The notes: generated by a model not told the origin, from the sequence alone. A DNA stretch of 64,000 bases from Sphingomonas sp. So64.6b (GCF_014171475.1 NZ_CP048817.1:1922001-1986000), one strand, 5' to 3'. Shown: positions 27,705-39,715, counted from the first letter of the stretch. Numbers and translations: made by a program.

Positions 27705-30245
27705 ATGCTCGTTAGAACACTGCGTTACGCCACCGTCTCCGCTCTGGCTGTGACCTTGACGCTGCCAGCATTGGCATCGCAGCATGATCGCTCCCCTGCG
27801 AAGGCGTCAGCCATAGTCCATCCCGGAGAATGGCCCGAATTGACCTTTCCGCAGGTCATTTCTCCCAGCGACGAGGCGCATGTTCAGGCGCTGCTGGCCC
27901 AGATGTCGGTTGAACAGAAAGTCGGACAGACCATTCAGGCTGATATCGCAAGCGTGACACCCGATGATGTGCGCAAATTTCATCTCGGTTCGGTGCTCAA
28001 TGGCGGGAACTCGGGCCCCGGCGGCAATGACCTCGCTCCCGCGCGTGACTGGCTTGCCTTGGCTGACGCCTTTTACGCGGCGTCGATGGACCACGCGCCG
28101 GGCGAGCCGGCGATCCCGATCATCTGGGGTACAGACGCGGTGCACGGGCATAGTAATATCGTCGGAGCCACCCTATTCCCTCACAATGTGGGCCTGGGCG
28201 CCGCGCGCGACCCCGACCTGATCGAACGCATCGGCCAGGTAACGGCGATCGAAATTCGCGTTACGGGCCAGGAATGGACCTTCGCCCCGACCGTCACCGT
28301 CCCGCAGGATTATCGCTGGGGGCGCGCCTATGAAGGCTATTCGTCTGATCCGGCGCTCGTTACCTCTTATGTCGGCCGTATGATCCGCGGATTGCAGGGG
28401 CCGCCTTCGATCACGCCAATTCTTGCAGGGCCGCATGTCGCTGCAAGCACCAAGCATTTCCTCGCCGACGGCGCGACAGAGGGCGGCAAGGATCAGGGCG
28501 ACGCGACCATTTCCGAGCGCGACCTGCGCGTCGTCCATGGTGCGCCCTATATTCCGGCGATCGAAAACGGTGTCGCTACTATCATGACCAGTTTCTCGAG
28601 CTGGCAGGGCGTGAAGATTTCCGGCAACAAGGGGCTGGTCACCGATATATTGAAAGACCGGATGAAGTTTGGTGGCTTTGTCGTCACCGACTGGAACGCG
28701 CATGGGCAGGTCGCCGGTTGCAGCAACGCCAGCTGCCCCGTCGCAGCCAATGCCGGTATCGATATGTTCATGGCTCCTGACAGCTGGCGCGCACTTTATG
28801 CAAGCACGCTGGCCCAGGTCAAGAACGGCACGATTCCCTTGGCGCGGCTCGACGATGCGGTCGCGCGCATCTTGCGCGTCAAGCAGCGCCTGGGCCTGTT
28901 CGAGGCGGGCAAGCCATCCGCGCGCGGCTATTCGGGCCGCTACGACCTGCTCGGCGCGCCCGAGCATCGAGCGGTGGCGCGCGAAGCGGTTCGCAAGTCG
29001 CTCGTCCTGCTCAAAAACACCGGCGTCCTTCCCCTCAAACCGCAGGCGCACATCCTCGTCGCCGGCGATGGCGCCGACGACATTGCCCGCCAGTCGGGTG
29101 GCTGGACCCTCAGCTGGCAAGGCACTGGGCTGAACAACGGCAATTTTCCGGGCGCAACATCGCTATGGCGTGGCATCGAGCAACAGGTCACCGCAGCAGG
29201 CGGCAGCGCCGAGTTGGCCCTTGAAGGCGATTATAAACAGCGTCCCGATGCCGCGATCGTGATTTTTGGTGAAACGCCCTACGCCGAGTTCCAGGGAGAC
29301 ATCCCATCGCTCCAGCTGCGCCCCGAATTGCGTCGGCCGTTCGCGACGATGCGCAAACTCAAAGCGGCGGGAATTCCAGTGGTCGCGGTCATGATCACCG
29401 GACGGCCGCTCTATATCAATGAAGCACTAAATGAAGCCGATGCTCTTGTTACCGCCTGGTTGCCCGGATCCGAAGGCGCGGGCGTTGCCGACCTGTTGTT
29501 CGCAGGCGAGAACGGTGCACCGGCCTTCGACTTCCGGGGGCGCCTGCCAACGGCCTGGCCGGCGACGGCAAAGCATGGCGGGCCTGTCCTGTTTCCCTTT
29601 GGCTATGGACTGACTTACGCCGGTGGGCCGCAACCATGGAAACCGCTGTCGGAGGACAGTCAAGTCGCCGACGACGGCAGCGGCGGCGGCGCTTATTTCG
29701 ACAAGGGTGTGGCGGCGGCGTCATGGTCGCTAACCGTGTCGCAGATCGACGGCAGCGATTCATTGCGCGTGACGACAGTTCCCGCCACCGGGCTGTCGGG
29801 GCGGGCGATCGTCACCGCGACCGATCATGACGTACAGGAAGGCGCGCGAAAATTCGCCATCGCTGGCGGTCCCGGCGGATCGGCGCTCGAGATCAACACG
29901 CAAGACGCCATCGACCTGTCGCGAGAGACCAATGGTGACGTCATGCTGCTTGCCACCATGCGCCTCGACACGCCCCCTTCGGCAGCCATTACCATGTCGC
30001 TTCGGTGCGACGGATCGGCGTGCGGACGTCCGCTCCACCTGCCCGAGTTCACAGCGCTGGCGCCCGGCCGGTGGCGTGTGCTGGGGGTACCGCTGAAGTG
30101 TTTCGCCGCAACCGGGGCGGATATGACTCGCATCACCGCCCCCTTTCGCCTGGCGACCGGCGGAAGTCTGGGTTTCAGCCTGTCACGCGTTGCCCTGGGC
30201 AGCGGCGCGGAAGCCGATATCGTCGCGAAATGCCCGAAAGGCTGA
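27705..30245 (+). CDS. Glycoside hydrolase family 3, exported beta-glucosidase/exo-glucanase
   Basis: 846 residues from the ATG at 27705, which places a signal peptide at the N-terminus (TVSALAVTLTLPALA). The GH3 barrel shows the substrate-binding KHFLADGATEGGKDQGD and the nucleophile D329 in VVTDWNAHG. The second alpha/beta domain (residues about 430-640) and a C-terminal jelly-roll-like region of about 180 residues follow, the layout of ExoP-type beta-glucan hydrolases. Likely periplasmic or outer-membrane associated, releasing glucose from beta-glucosides or glucan fragments brought in by the divergent receptor. Confidence 0.9.
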   Translation: MLVRTLRYATVSALAVTLTLPALASQHDRSPAKASAIVHPGEWPELTFPQVISPSDEAHVQALLAQMSVEQKVGQTIQADIASVTPDDVRKFHLGSVLNGGNSGPGGNDLAPARDWLALADAFYAASMDHAPGEPAIPIIWGTDAVHGHSNIVGATLFPHNVGLGAARDPDLIERIGQVTAIEIRVTGQEWTFAPTVTVPQDYRWGRAYEGYSSDPALVTSYVGRMIRGLQGPPSITPILAGPHVAASTKHFLADGATEGGKDQGDATISERDLRVVHGAPYIPAIENGVATIMTSFSSWQGVKISGNKGLVTDILKDRMKFGGFVVTDWNAHGQVAGCSNASCPVAANAGIDMFMAPDSWRALYASTLAQVKNGTIPLARLDDAVARILRVKQRLGLFEAGKPSARGYSGRYDLLGAPEHRAVAREAVRKSLVLLKNTGVLPLKPQAHILVAGDGADDIARQSGGWTLSWQGTGLNNGNFPGATSLWRGIEQQVTAAGGSAELALEGDYKQRPDAAIVIFGETPYAEFQGDIPSLQLRPELRRPFATMRKLKAAGIPVVAVMITGRPLYINEALNEADALVTAWLPGSEGAGVADLLFAGENGAPAFDFRGRLPTAWPATAKHGGPVLFPFGYGLTYAGGPQPWKPLSEDSQVADDGSGGGAYFDKGVAAASWSLTVSQIDGSDSLRVTTVPATGLSGRAIVTATDHDVQEGARKFAIAGGPGGSALEINTQDAIDLSRETNGDVMLLATMRLDTPPSAAITMSLRCDGSACGRPLHLPEFTALAPGRWRVLGVPLKCFAATGADMTRITAPFRLATGGSLGFSLSRVALGSGAEADIVAKCPKG

Positions 30246-30321
30246 TCGCAATGTGCATAGCTGACGCCTTCTACAACGCCGGCTTGAATGCCTGATCGTT
30301 CACGGCTTCACTTCTCTTGAA

Positions 30322-30347
30322 GCGCCGCCGCTCTTCGCGCGCGGCGC
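30322..30347. terminator. GC hairpin between convergent GH3 and GH2 genes
   Basis: GCGCCGC with GCGGCGC, extended by CGC/GCG, around TCTTC. No clear T-tract on either side, so its terminator role is tentative. Confidence 0.45.
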
Positions 30348-30369
30348 GCAACTCCAAGTCTGTCCCCCA

Positions 30370-33300
30370 CTATTTCGCCTCGATCCGTGCCGGCACGACG
30401 TTCCAGCCACGCAGCGTGAGGCCCGGCGTGCCGGCGACCGCCGCCGGATAGCGCACATCGACGGAGCGCGTCTCGCCGGGCAATAAGGCAAGGTAGTTGT
30501 CGCTGTAGAAGGCTGGAAGGATACGCCCTCCCCTCGCGTCAACCAGCGTGAGTTTGGCATTGAGTACCGGGGTGCTGCTGGAGTTGGACAAAGTCACCCG
30601 AACCCGCCGGTCGGCACCGTTGTTGACCGGTGCTTCCACCTCCATTCGAAGCGGAACCTTCGCCAGCGTGTCGAGCGCTCGATAGGAAGCGCTATCCTTG
30701 CCGCGCCAGTAGAAGTTCTCCGCGACGAGTTTACCGGAATCGTCGGTCAGCTTGAGCGCCACCAGCAGCATCGGATCGCGCGCGAAAAGCGACTCCAGTG
30801 GCACCGGCGCGAGCGGAGTCGCCCGGTTCGCAAGTGCGTCGACCCGGTCGGTGCGCACGAAGAGCTCGCGATTGTCGAGGCCAACCACCCGCGTTGCCAC
30901 GGTCAGACGGCGAAGGTCTTCACGTGTCGTGTTGAGTACGATCAGTTCATTGCCCGGCAGGTTGAGCTGGACGTGGAGCGGCTCCGTCGCCTTCTTCGCC
31001 CCATAATAGGCGGCGTGCGTGTCATAGTCCCAGCTGTAGATCTGCCACGCGTTCGACGGCCAGGCCGGGTGGGTCATCCATAGCAGCCGGCCCGAATTCT
31101 TGGTCCAGAGGTGCCCAAGGAATCCTTCGTACATCGCCTTGTGGGTTTCGAGATTCATCATCTGCGCCTTGCGCTCGAAATCCTCGAGTGAGGTCGCGGG
31201 ACCGAACATGGTTTCGAGCGTCTGCATGAAGGTTTTGGTGTCGCCGTTCCCGGCGAAATGCCAGTCATGATAGGCCAGCGTATCGCTCAACGGCCAGCGA
31301 TCGGCGTCGGGCACAGAGGATTTGATCGATTCGATCGTGGACAGTGACGGCGTTCCCGTCTCGACCGAGAAGCCGGTGGCGAGATCGGTGAAATAGCCGA
31401 CCGGTGGGCGATAATTATATGGCCCCGAGTCCTGCAGATTCACGACATTCGAACTGCCCGTGTACCAGCGTGTTCCGTCCAGTGCGTGTACCGCATCGTC
31501 CAGCCCCTCGTTCAACGCGGGATACGGGACGCCCTCGTTGCGGCCGAACCAGAGGATGATCGACGGGTGGTTGCGGTAGCGGGCGATCGTGTCGCGCGCA
31601 TTTGCAAGGAACAGCTGCGGATCCTGCGGTTCGACCTGGAAATTCTGGGTCGACTGCCAGAAATCGTTGAGCACCATCAGCCCGTATTCGTCGGCGAGGT
31701 CGAAAAATTGCGGCTCGGTATTGGTGCCCATCCAGTTGCGCACCACATTCATGTGCGCTTCCTTCTGCAACCGAAAATAGGGTTCGAGCCGGGCGCGGTC
31801 GATCCGCTTCATCGCATCATCCATGCCCCAATTGCCGCCGCGCGCGGCGATCTTCACGCCATTGACGCGGATCGCCAGATGCGGCTCGGGCAGCGTCTCG
31901 GAGATTTCGGCGACCGCCGGCGAATGTTCGCCTGCCGGGGTGAGCGATTCGGTCCAGCCGCGCGGGGTTTGTTTGATCGCCTCGTGATTGACCGCGATCA
32001 GCTTCTCGCCCTTGAGGCCGCCATCGGTGGTCTGCACATTGACACGGCGCAGCACGCCCCTGCTGTCGAACAGGGACAGGTCATAGCTGACCTCGCGGAT
32101 GCCGAAGCGCACGGTCTTGATGTCCGAAGGCTGACCGCCGACGAGCACGGAGAAGCGCATATCGTGCAGCGCCGGCTCGCCATAACCATTGGGCCACCAT
32201 AGCCTGGGATCACGAACCGTGACGGGCGCGAAGGCGATGCTGGTGACCCCCGGGGCGACCGTGACAAGCTTCTCCATGTCGTGACCGTCGAAGCTCGCAC
32301 GTACCGTCACCTGCAGCGCCGTCGTGCCCTTGTTCTCCACCGGCACTCGGACATGCACATCGCAACTGTCGATGCGCGGGAGCGGCAAATCGGTGACAAT
32401 TTGCGGATCGAGGATGCGCACCGTGCCGTGCGCCTGAAGCTCCACCGGAAGCCAGATGCCGGTGTTGCGATCGCGGATCCCGGGAATCCAGTCCCAGCCC
32501 TCGGTGGCGACGAAAGTGGGCCCGTCGATCGCCAACTGGCCGCCATTCATGCCCACGCCGCCCTTGATCGATTGTTCGTGGGGGATACCGGGATGCGGCG
32601 GCGGCGACACCCGCACCGCGATCACATTCTCGCCAGCCTGTGGAATGATGTCGAAGCGGCCCCGAATGAAGGCGCCGGTGGTGTTACCCAGCTTCACGCC
32701 GTTCACCCATATTTCCGCGGCATAGTTGATGCCGTTGAAGGTCAGGGTCAGCGCGCGCCCCGCCGCCTCGGGCGGCACCTCAAAGCTGGCGCGGTACCAC
32801 CAATCCTGCCGCGACAGGCTCTCGGGGATCGCCAAATTGTTGAGTCCGTAATAGGGATCCGGATAGACGCCACGGTCGACAAGCGTCGTCAGCACGGTGC
32901 CTGGCACCGTCGCCGCGTACCATTTGCGCGCATCGAAACCGGGCCGCGAAAGCACATTCGCGTCCGCGATCACGTCACCCGCGCCGATCAGACGCCAGCC
33001 ATTGATCTGCCATCGATTATCGCCAATCGCCTCAAGCGCCGGACGCGCCGTCACGGGCTTGGCGACCGGAGGCGTCCCCTCCCCTTTGGCCTTGGGCAGC
33101 GTCCACGGATCCTGCTGCCGCCATAGGCCGGTATTGGCGTAGCGCTGCCACTCCCAGCCCTGGCCGACCTTCCACATCTGGATCAGTTCGAATTTGGGCC
33201 GATCGCTCCACATGCGCGAAATCTGTGCCGGGCTGAGCGCAGCGTCGTCGACTGTGACATGCACCAACGCACCGCCGAAATGCGGCGCCCCCGGCGTCGC

Positions 33301-33765
33301 GGGGGCGACTCCGATCACAGCCTTGACCTCGGTGGAGCGTATCGCCCCGCGCGAGACTTCGCGTCCATCGATCGTGAGCCGCAGCGTCTTGCCATCGGAC
33401 GAGGCGACGAGGTGCGTCCAGGTCTTCGGCGCTACCGAACGCGAAGCCGCGAGCAATGCCTCGCCGTCGCGTACGGCCGGTACGCCGTCCTTCAACGCCA
33501 GACACCGGCAGGCGCCGCCCTCGGTCGAGCCCAGCGCCACCAGCACGACCATGCCCTTCTGCCGCGCGTCGGGCTTTACCCAGGCCGAGATGCTGTACGG
33601 TGCCCCGGTCTTCGCCATCGCGCTGGCGTCTGCCAGCGCGCGCTCGACGCCAATCCCGCCTTCGAGGAAGATCGCATTATAGGGGCCGCCATTATTGGGT
33701 GTAGCGGCATTCGCCGGAAGGACCGATGCGGCGACCAGCAACAGGCCCAGCACGTATCTCGCCAT
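30370..33765 (-). CDS. Glycoside hydrolase family 2 with N-terminal LamG-like domain
   Basis: 1131 residues from the ATG at 33765, giving a signal peptide (VLGLLLVAASVLPANA). Residues about 30-215 form a concanavalin/LamG-type domain (YSISAWVKPDARQKG), followed by the GH2 sugar-binding, immunoglobulin-like and TIM-barrel domains. The acid/base is E744 in FGRNEG and the nucleophile E802 in SVETGTPS. The sequence resembles the exo-beta-glucosaminidase/beta-mannosidase branch of GH2 rather than LacZ. Context suggests trimming of a heteroglycan alongside GH3; exact substrate is open. Confidence 0.85.
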   Translation of the reverse strand: MARYVLGLLLVAASVLPANAATPNNGGPYNAIFLEGGIGVERALADASAMAKTGAPYSISAWVKPDARQKGMVVLVALGSTEGGACRCLALKDGVPAVRDGEALLAASRSVAPKTWTHLVASSDGKTLRLTIDGREVSRGAIRSTEVKAVIGVAPATPGAPHFGGALVHVTVDDAALSPAQISRMWSDRPKFELIQMWKVGQGWEWQRYANTGLWRQQDPWTLPKAKGEGTPPVAKPVTARPALEAIGDNRWQINGWRLIGAGDVIADANVLSRPGFDARKWYAATVPGTVLTTLVDRGVYPDPYYGLNNLAIPESLSRQDWWYRASFEVPPEAAGRALTLTFNGINYAAEIWVNGVKLGNTTGAFIRGRFDIIPQAGENVIAVRVSPPPHPGIPHEQSIKGGVGMNGGQLAIDGPTFVATEGWDWIPGIRDRNTGIWLPVELQAHGTVRILDPQIVTDLPLPRIDSCDVHVRVPVENKGTTALQVTVRASFDGHDMEKLVTVAPGVTSIAFAPVTVRDPRLWWPNGYGEPALHDMRFSVLVGGQPSDIKTVRFGIREVSYDLSLFDSRGVLRRVNVQTTDGGLKGEKLIAVNHEAIKQTPRGWTESLTPAGEHSPAVAEISETLPEPHLAIRVNGVKIAARGGNWGMDDAMKRIDRARLEPYFRLQKEAHMNVVRNWMGTNTEPQFFDLADEYGLMVLNDFWQSTQNFQVEPQDPQLFLANARDTIARYRNHPSIILWFGRNEGVPYPALNEGLDDAVHALDGTRWYTGSSNVVNLQDSGPYNYRPPVGYFTDLATGFSVETGTPSLSTIESIKSSVPDADRWPLSDTLAYHDWHFAGNGDTKTFMQTLETMFGPATSLEDFERKAQMMNLETHKAMYEGFLGHLWTKNSGRLLWMTHPAWPSNAWQIYSWDYDTHAAYYGAKKATEPLHVQLNLPGNELIVLNTTREDLRRLTVATRVVGLDNRELFVRTDRVDALANRATPLAPVPLESLFARDPMLLVALKLTDDSGKLVAENFYWRGKDSASYRALDTLAKVPLRMEVEAPVNNGADRRVRVTLSNSSSTPVLNAKLTLVDARGGRILPAFYSDNYLALLPGETRSVDVRYPAAVAGTPGLTLRGWNVVPARIEAK

Positions 33766-33878
33766 ATTGTTTAGTCCCGGCATGTGGTGGCTTGATGATA
33801 AAGATGTCGAACTTTGTTTGCCAGAAGTCGTGGCTACGCAACTCATCGAACGAGACGCGGCGGAAGATGTGGGCGCGC

Positions 33879-35072
33879 TCAGACATCTCGCGGAATTGTT
33901 GCCAACAGGGCGGCTGCTGCAAGAGCGAGCAAAGCGAGCAGAAGGAAAAGCCGCTCAAAGCCGAACGCCGGGACGAGCGAAATGGCGAGCCATGGCATCA
34001 CCAGCGAAGGCGCGGTGTTGGCGAGATTGAAGATTCCGATATCACGCCCACGCCGATCGGGGTCGGGAAGAATGCGCAGCGTCTGACTCGCATGCAGCGC
34101 AAGAAAGGTCGCGCCGGTCGTCGCGAAAAGCAAATAGGCCGACTTTGCTGTAGCCGGATCACCGGCCAGGGCCATCGCACCCAGTCCCGCTGCGGAAATT
34201 ACCGCCAGCAATGATAGCATTGCGAAAGGGCGTCCATGCCGATCGGTCCATCGACCGACGACAAAAGCAAGGAAGATTGCGGCCGTCAGTCCGCCTGCAA
34301 AAAGGACGGTCTTTTCACCGTCTCCCATCGCGGGGTCGAGCGCGCGCAGCCAGAAGTAGAGATAGCTGGCAAGCGCCGCCCCGGAAATCTGGACAAGCAG
34401 GCGCGCGGCCCATACCCGCATCGCCACCGACCCGAGCCGCGGGCTGGCCGACACGCTTTGCCGGACGGGAATGGCGGGTCCGGATGATTGGCGCGGGCGT
34501 CCGAAACACAACACCGGCAAAACCGCAGCTATCGCCAGAAAGGCAATGACCCAAAGCTTGTCCTGAAAGGTCGTTGCGCCGCTCGCGGCAAGCGCAATCC
34601 CAGACCAGGCGCCACTCGCGGGCGCCAGGGCGAGAAGGCCGCCGAGCATGCCCTTTTGCTCGTCGGGCACCAGATCCGCCGCCCAGGCGAGCAATGGTAC
34701 GAGCAGCATGTTGAGTGACAATTGCCAGGCCACGACAAGCCAAAGCAGCGCGGCGATGTCGTCGCATCGCACCATCGCCAGCTGGAATCCGGTACTCAGC
34801 AAAAGCCCTGCGAGAATCCAGACGCGCCGACGTCCCGTCCGATCGCTGAGCCAGCCAAAGAAAACACCCCCACAGCTCGCTGCAACCGCGCCGGCAAAGA
34901 CGATATAGCCGAGCCACAGAACATCGTCCTGCCCGGCAAGCTCCGTGACGCGCGCCGGCAGCACGAGCATCAGGAATGGTGTATAGGCGATCACGCTGCC
35001 GGCCTGAGCCAGTGCATAGAGGAGCAGGAAGCCAAGCGGCTGCCGCCGTTTCGCTTCGGCTGCGTTCCCCAT
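33879..35072 (-). CDS. MFS transporter, probable sugar uptake
   Basis: 397 residues from the ATG at 35072, preceded by GGAGAG; the reading to 35126 is rejected. Twelve hydrophobic segments, the MFS motif A between helices 2 and 3 (GWLSDRTGRRRVW) and its counterpart after helix 8 (GRWTDRHGRPFAM). It lies directly upstream of the GH2 gene on the same strand (113 bases), so it probably carries the monosaccharide or disaccharide released by GH2/GH3 into the cytoplasm. Confidence 0.85.
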   Translation of the reverse strand: MGNAAEAKRRQPLGFLLLYALAQAGSVIAYTPFLMLVLPARVTELAGQDDVLWLGYIVFAGAVAASCGGVFFGWLSDRTGRRRVWILAGLLLSTGFQLAMVRCDDIAALLWLVVAWQLSLNMLLVPLLAWAADLVPDEQKGMLGGLLALAPASGAWSGIALAASGATTFQDKLWVIAFLAIAAVLPVLCFGRPRQSSGPAIPVRQSVSASPRLGSVAMRVWAARLLVQISGAALASYLYFWLRALDPAMGDGEKTVLFAGGLTAAIFLAFVVGRWTDRHGRPFAMLSLLAVISAAGLGAMALAGDPATAKSAYLLFATTGATFLALHASQTLRILPDPDRRGRDIGIFNLANTAPSLVMPWLAISLVPAFGFERLFLLLALLALAAAALLATIPRDV

Positions 35073-35335
35073 CGATATGCTCTCCCCAAGCGCGCCCTCA
35101 AGCCGGTAATAACCGACCCGTCGCAAGAGAACAGGAGTCTCTTGCGTTACATTTGGCAGCGGCGACGCTCGATCGCTGCAGCTGTCCGTGCCGGGTTTAG
35201 AAAATCACGCGAGCGCGCGGAGTAGCTTCGGGCACATATGTCGATCAACGATCCGGCGAGAGCCTGTCGCGAGACTTCCTCATCGTGGAAGGGTGTTTGC
35301 AGATCTCCGATATTCGGCCAGGTGATAGCCCCGGT

Positions 35336-37278
<1,943 letters not shown>

Positions 37279-37279
37279 A

Positions 37280-37413
37280 TTCCCTCTCCCGTCGGGAGAG
37301 GGAGGGAGCAGCGAAGCTGCGGAAGGGTGAGGGTGAATATGGGCGACGCCATCACCCTCACCCTTCCCACCGCCGCGCGGCGGCCCCCTTCCCTCTCCCG
37401 ATGGGAGAGGGAG
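37280..37413. repeat. Composite palindromic intergenic repeat, copy 2
   Basis: Bounded by CCCTCTCCCGTCGGGAGAGGG (left) and CCCTCTCCCGATGGGAGAGGG (right), with the inner arms GGAAGGGTGAGGGTGA and TCACCCTCACCCTTCC. It fills the space between ligK and ligU and abuts the ligU TTG start. Same family as 10369-10511 and 43652-43709. Confidence 0.88.
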
Positions 37414-37422
37414 TTTGGTGCG

Positions 37423-38094
37423 TCACTCATAGGTAAGCCCCAGTTCGGCCAGCTTGCCGCGCATATCGTAAATGTCCAGCCCGAGTTCGCCAGCCGCGAG
37501 CCGCTGACGCTTCGATTCCTCATTGGCCTCGCGCGCCTGGGCCTTTTTCAGCACATCTGCCGCATCGGCGCGTTTGACCACACAGACACCGTCGTCGTCC
37601 GCGACGATCACGTCACCAGCCTCGATCGCCGCACCCGCGCACACGATCGGGACATTGACCGATCCAAGCGTCGCCTTGACCGTCCCTTGCGCGAAGACCG
37701 CCTTCGACCAGACCGGAAAGCCCATTTGCGTCAGGTCGCGCACGTCACGCACGCCGGCGTCGAGCACCAGTCCGCGACACCCCCGCGCCATCGCCGAGGT
37801 GGCGAGCAGATCGCCGAAATAACCGTCTTCACATGGTGATGTCGGCGCGAGCACCAGGACATCGCCCATCCGCAATTGCTCGATCGCAACGTGGATCATC
37901 CAATTGTCGCCCGGCGGCGCCGAGATCGTCACCGCCGAGCCCGCAATCCGGGCGCCGGGATAGATTGGCCGCAACCGGCTTGCGAGCAGGCCGATCCTGC
38001 CTTGCGCCTCATGCACCGTGGCGACGCCGCATGCGGCGAGCCCGTCGATGACGATGGTGTCGGCGCGTTCGATGCTGGTCACGACCCTCGACAT
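37423..38094 (-). CDS. ligK: 4-carboxy-4-hydroxy-2-oxoadipate aldolase
   Basis: Splits 4-carboxy-4-hydroxy-2-oxoadipate to pyruvate and oxaloacetate, the final step of protocatechuate 4,5-cleavage. 223 residues from the ATG at 38094, preceded by AAAGGAG. A member of the HMG/CHA aldolase family, with the active-site [10 protein letters not shown] (Arg and Asp) and [14 protein letters not shown]. It is the first gene of the leftward ligK-ligU-ligI operon and is divergent from the LysR-type regulator. Confidence 0.94.
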   Translation of the reverse strand: MSRVVTSIERADTIVIDGLAACGVATVHEAQGRIGLLASRLRPIYPGARIAGSAVTISAPPGDNWMIHVAIEQLRMGDVLVLAPTSPCEDGYFGDLLATSAMARGCRGLVLDAGVRDVRDLTQMGFPVWSKAVFAQGTVKATLGSVNVPIVCAGAAIEAGDVIVADDDGVCVVKRADAADVLKKAQAREANEESKRQRLAAGELGLDIYDMRGKLAELGLTYE

Positions 38095-38186
38095 GCAAAT
38101 CTCCTTTCGTCGAGGACTGCGCGTCGTACGGCGCAGCGACAATTCGGAAGAATGGCCCATCGATAAGTTTTTGCTATAGATGCTTC
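38095..38186. promoter_or_regulatory. Divergent ligK / LysR-regulator control region
   Basis: 92 bp containing an AT-rich stretch CGATAAGTTTTTGCTATAGA (about 38159-38178), the only such stretch nearby and the likely site of the regulator gene promoter and a LysR-type box. No perfect T-N11-A palindrome could be fixed by eye. Confidence 0.45.
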
Positions 38187-39362
38187 ATGGCCCCTGCCCC
38201 GTTCGACCTCAATCTCCGTCATCTGCGCGCGCTAGCGGCGATCGTCACGCATGGCAGCATGAGCGCGGCGGCCGAGATCGTCAGCCTGTCGCAGCCCGCA
38301 CTGACTCAGGGGCTCGCCAAGCTGGAAGCGCAGCTCGGCACGGCGCTGTTCGAACGGCGCACCGATGGCATGGCGCCGACCGAGGCGGGCGCAGCGTTGA
38401 CGGCGCGCGCGGTGGCGGCCTTCGCGCATCTTGGCGCCGCGACACGGTCGGGCGCCCGTGGATTCACACGGCCGGCGCAGTTGATGACGGCGACGCAGCT
38501 GCATGCCTTTCTCGCGCTTGCCGATACCGGGAGCTTCGTCGGCGCGGGTGCGGCGACGGCGCTCTCGCAACCGGCAATCCACCGTGCGGTGCGCGATCTG
38601 GAGCAAGTGTGCGGCACGGTGCTGGTCGAACGGCGCGGGCGCGGGATTGCGCTGAGCGAAGCAGGGCGGCGGCTGGCGCGCGGAATCCGGCTGGCGAGCG
38701 CGGAAATTGCTGCGGGGATCGTTGAGGCCGGACCCGATCGCGGCGGGGCGGGGCGGGTCGCGATCGGAGCGATGCCGCTGTCGCGCGCCGAACTGTTGCC
38801 GCGCGCACTCGCCCGGGTGGCGCGCGAAATGCCCGGCGCGCGGTTCGACGTTTCGGAGGGATCGTGGCGCGAGCTGGTCGAGCCGTTGCGCGACGGCACG
38901 CTCGACATGATGATCGGCGCGCTGCGACCCGCGCCCGGCCCGCCCGATCTGCAGCAGCAGCCGCTGCTCGACGACCGGCTGGTGATCGTCGGGCGTGCCG
39001 GACACCCACTGGCCGGCGGGGCGCAGCCAACACGCGAGGCGCTGCGCGCCTATCCCTGGATCGTCGGGCGCACAGGCGCACCGATCCGGGCATTGTGGGA
39101 AAGCATGTTCGCGGGCGGTACGCTGCCGGAAGCGCCGATCGAATGCGGGTCGGTGATGGTGATCCGCGGGGTGTTGCGCGAAAGCGATTTTCTTACCCTG
39201 CTCTCGCCCGACCAGGTGGGACTCGAGATCGATACGGGCATGCTGACGGCGATCGGGCCGGCACCCGAAGCGAGCGGGCGCGTGATCGGCGTGACGACGC
39301 GTGCCGGCTGGCGGCCGACGCGAGTGCAGGCGCGGTTTCTCGAGGTGCTGGCCGCCGTCTAG
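38187..39362 (+). CDS. LysR-type regulator with two N-terminal helix-turn-helix domains (probable lig regulator)
   Basis: 391 residues, about 90 more than a standard LysR protein. Residues 8-67 form a LysR winged helix-turn-helix (SLSQPALTQGLAKLEAQLG, then FERR). A second one follows at 101-160 (ALSQPAIHRAVRDLEQVCG, then VERR), with the same spacing of motifs. The C-terminal effector domain starts near residue 185 (GRVAIGAMPLSRAELLP). It is divergent from ligK, the position of LigR-type regulators, and probably senses protocatechuate or gallate. The tandem HTH suggests an unusual operator or oligomer. Confidence 0.88.
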   Translation: MAPAPFDLNLRHLRALAAIVTHGSMSAAAEIVSLSQPALTQGLAKLEAQLGTALFERRTDGMAPTEAGAALTARAVAAFAHLGAATRSGARGFTRPAQLMTATQLHAFLALADTGSFVGAGAATALSQPAIHRAVRDLEQVCGTVLVERRGRGIALSEAGRRLARGIRLASAEIAAGIVEAGPDRGGAGRVAIGAMPLSRAELLPRALARVAREMPGARFDVSEGSWRELVEPLRDGTLDMMIGALRPAPGPPDLQQQPLLDDRLVIVGRAGHPLAGGAQPTREALRAYPWIVGRTGAPIRALWESMFAGGTLPEAPIECGSVMVIRGVLRESDFLTLLSPDQVGLEIDTGMLTAIGPAPEASGRVIGVTTRAGWRPTRVQARFLEVLAAV

Positions 39363-39715
39363 GCAATTCGCCTATGGTACCCGGCTCATCTCGGCGCATG
39401 GCGTGGCGATGGTCAGCCAATACGCTGGTGGCGCTATGCCAATCCTGTTTTTCGACACTAAGAAAAAGCGCGCCGGTGTGGGTCGGCAAGGGATGAAATG
39501 CCCGATCCGTTATGATGGTTGAATCGCCGCCGCGACAGAGATGAGGGGTGGGACTGATTGGCCTGATGGGAGATATGCTACACCGGTTGTGTCAGATTAC
39601 AGACCGTCGCATCCCTCCGCCGATATTACCAAATATCACTATTTATCAGATGCTAAACCAAGACCTTGCCCAAGCAATCCACTCGACACCAACCGGTCGG
39701 ACTGGATCCACGGCG
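39363..39715. other. Intergenic region without recognisable gene
   Basis: 353 bp between the LysR-type gene and a convergent small secreted-protein gene. Less GC-rich than its surroundings, with short open frames on the + strand that show no family resemblance. No clear repeat or RNA gene was seen. Confidence 0.6.
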
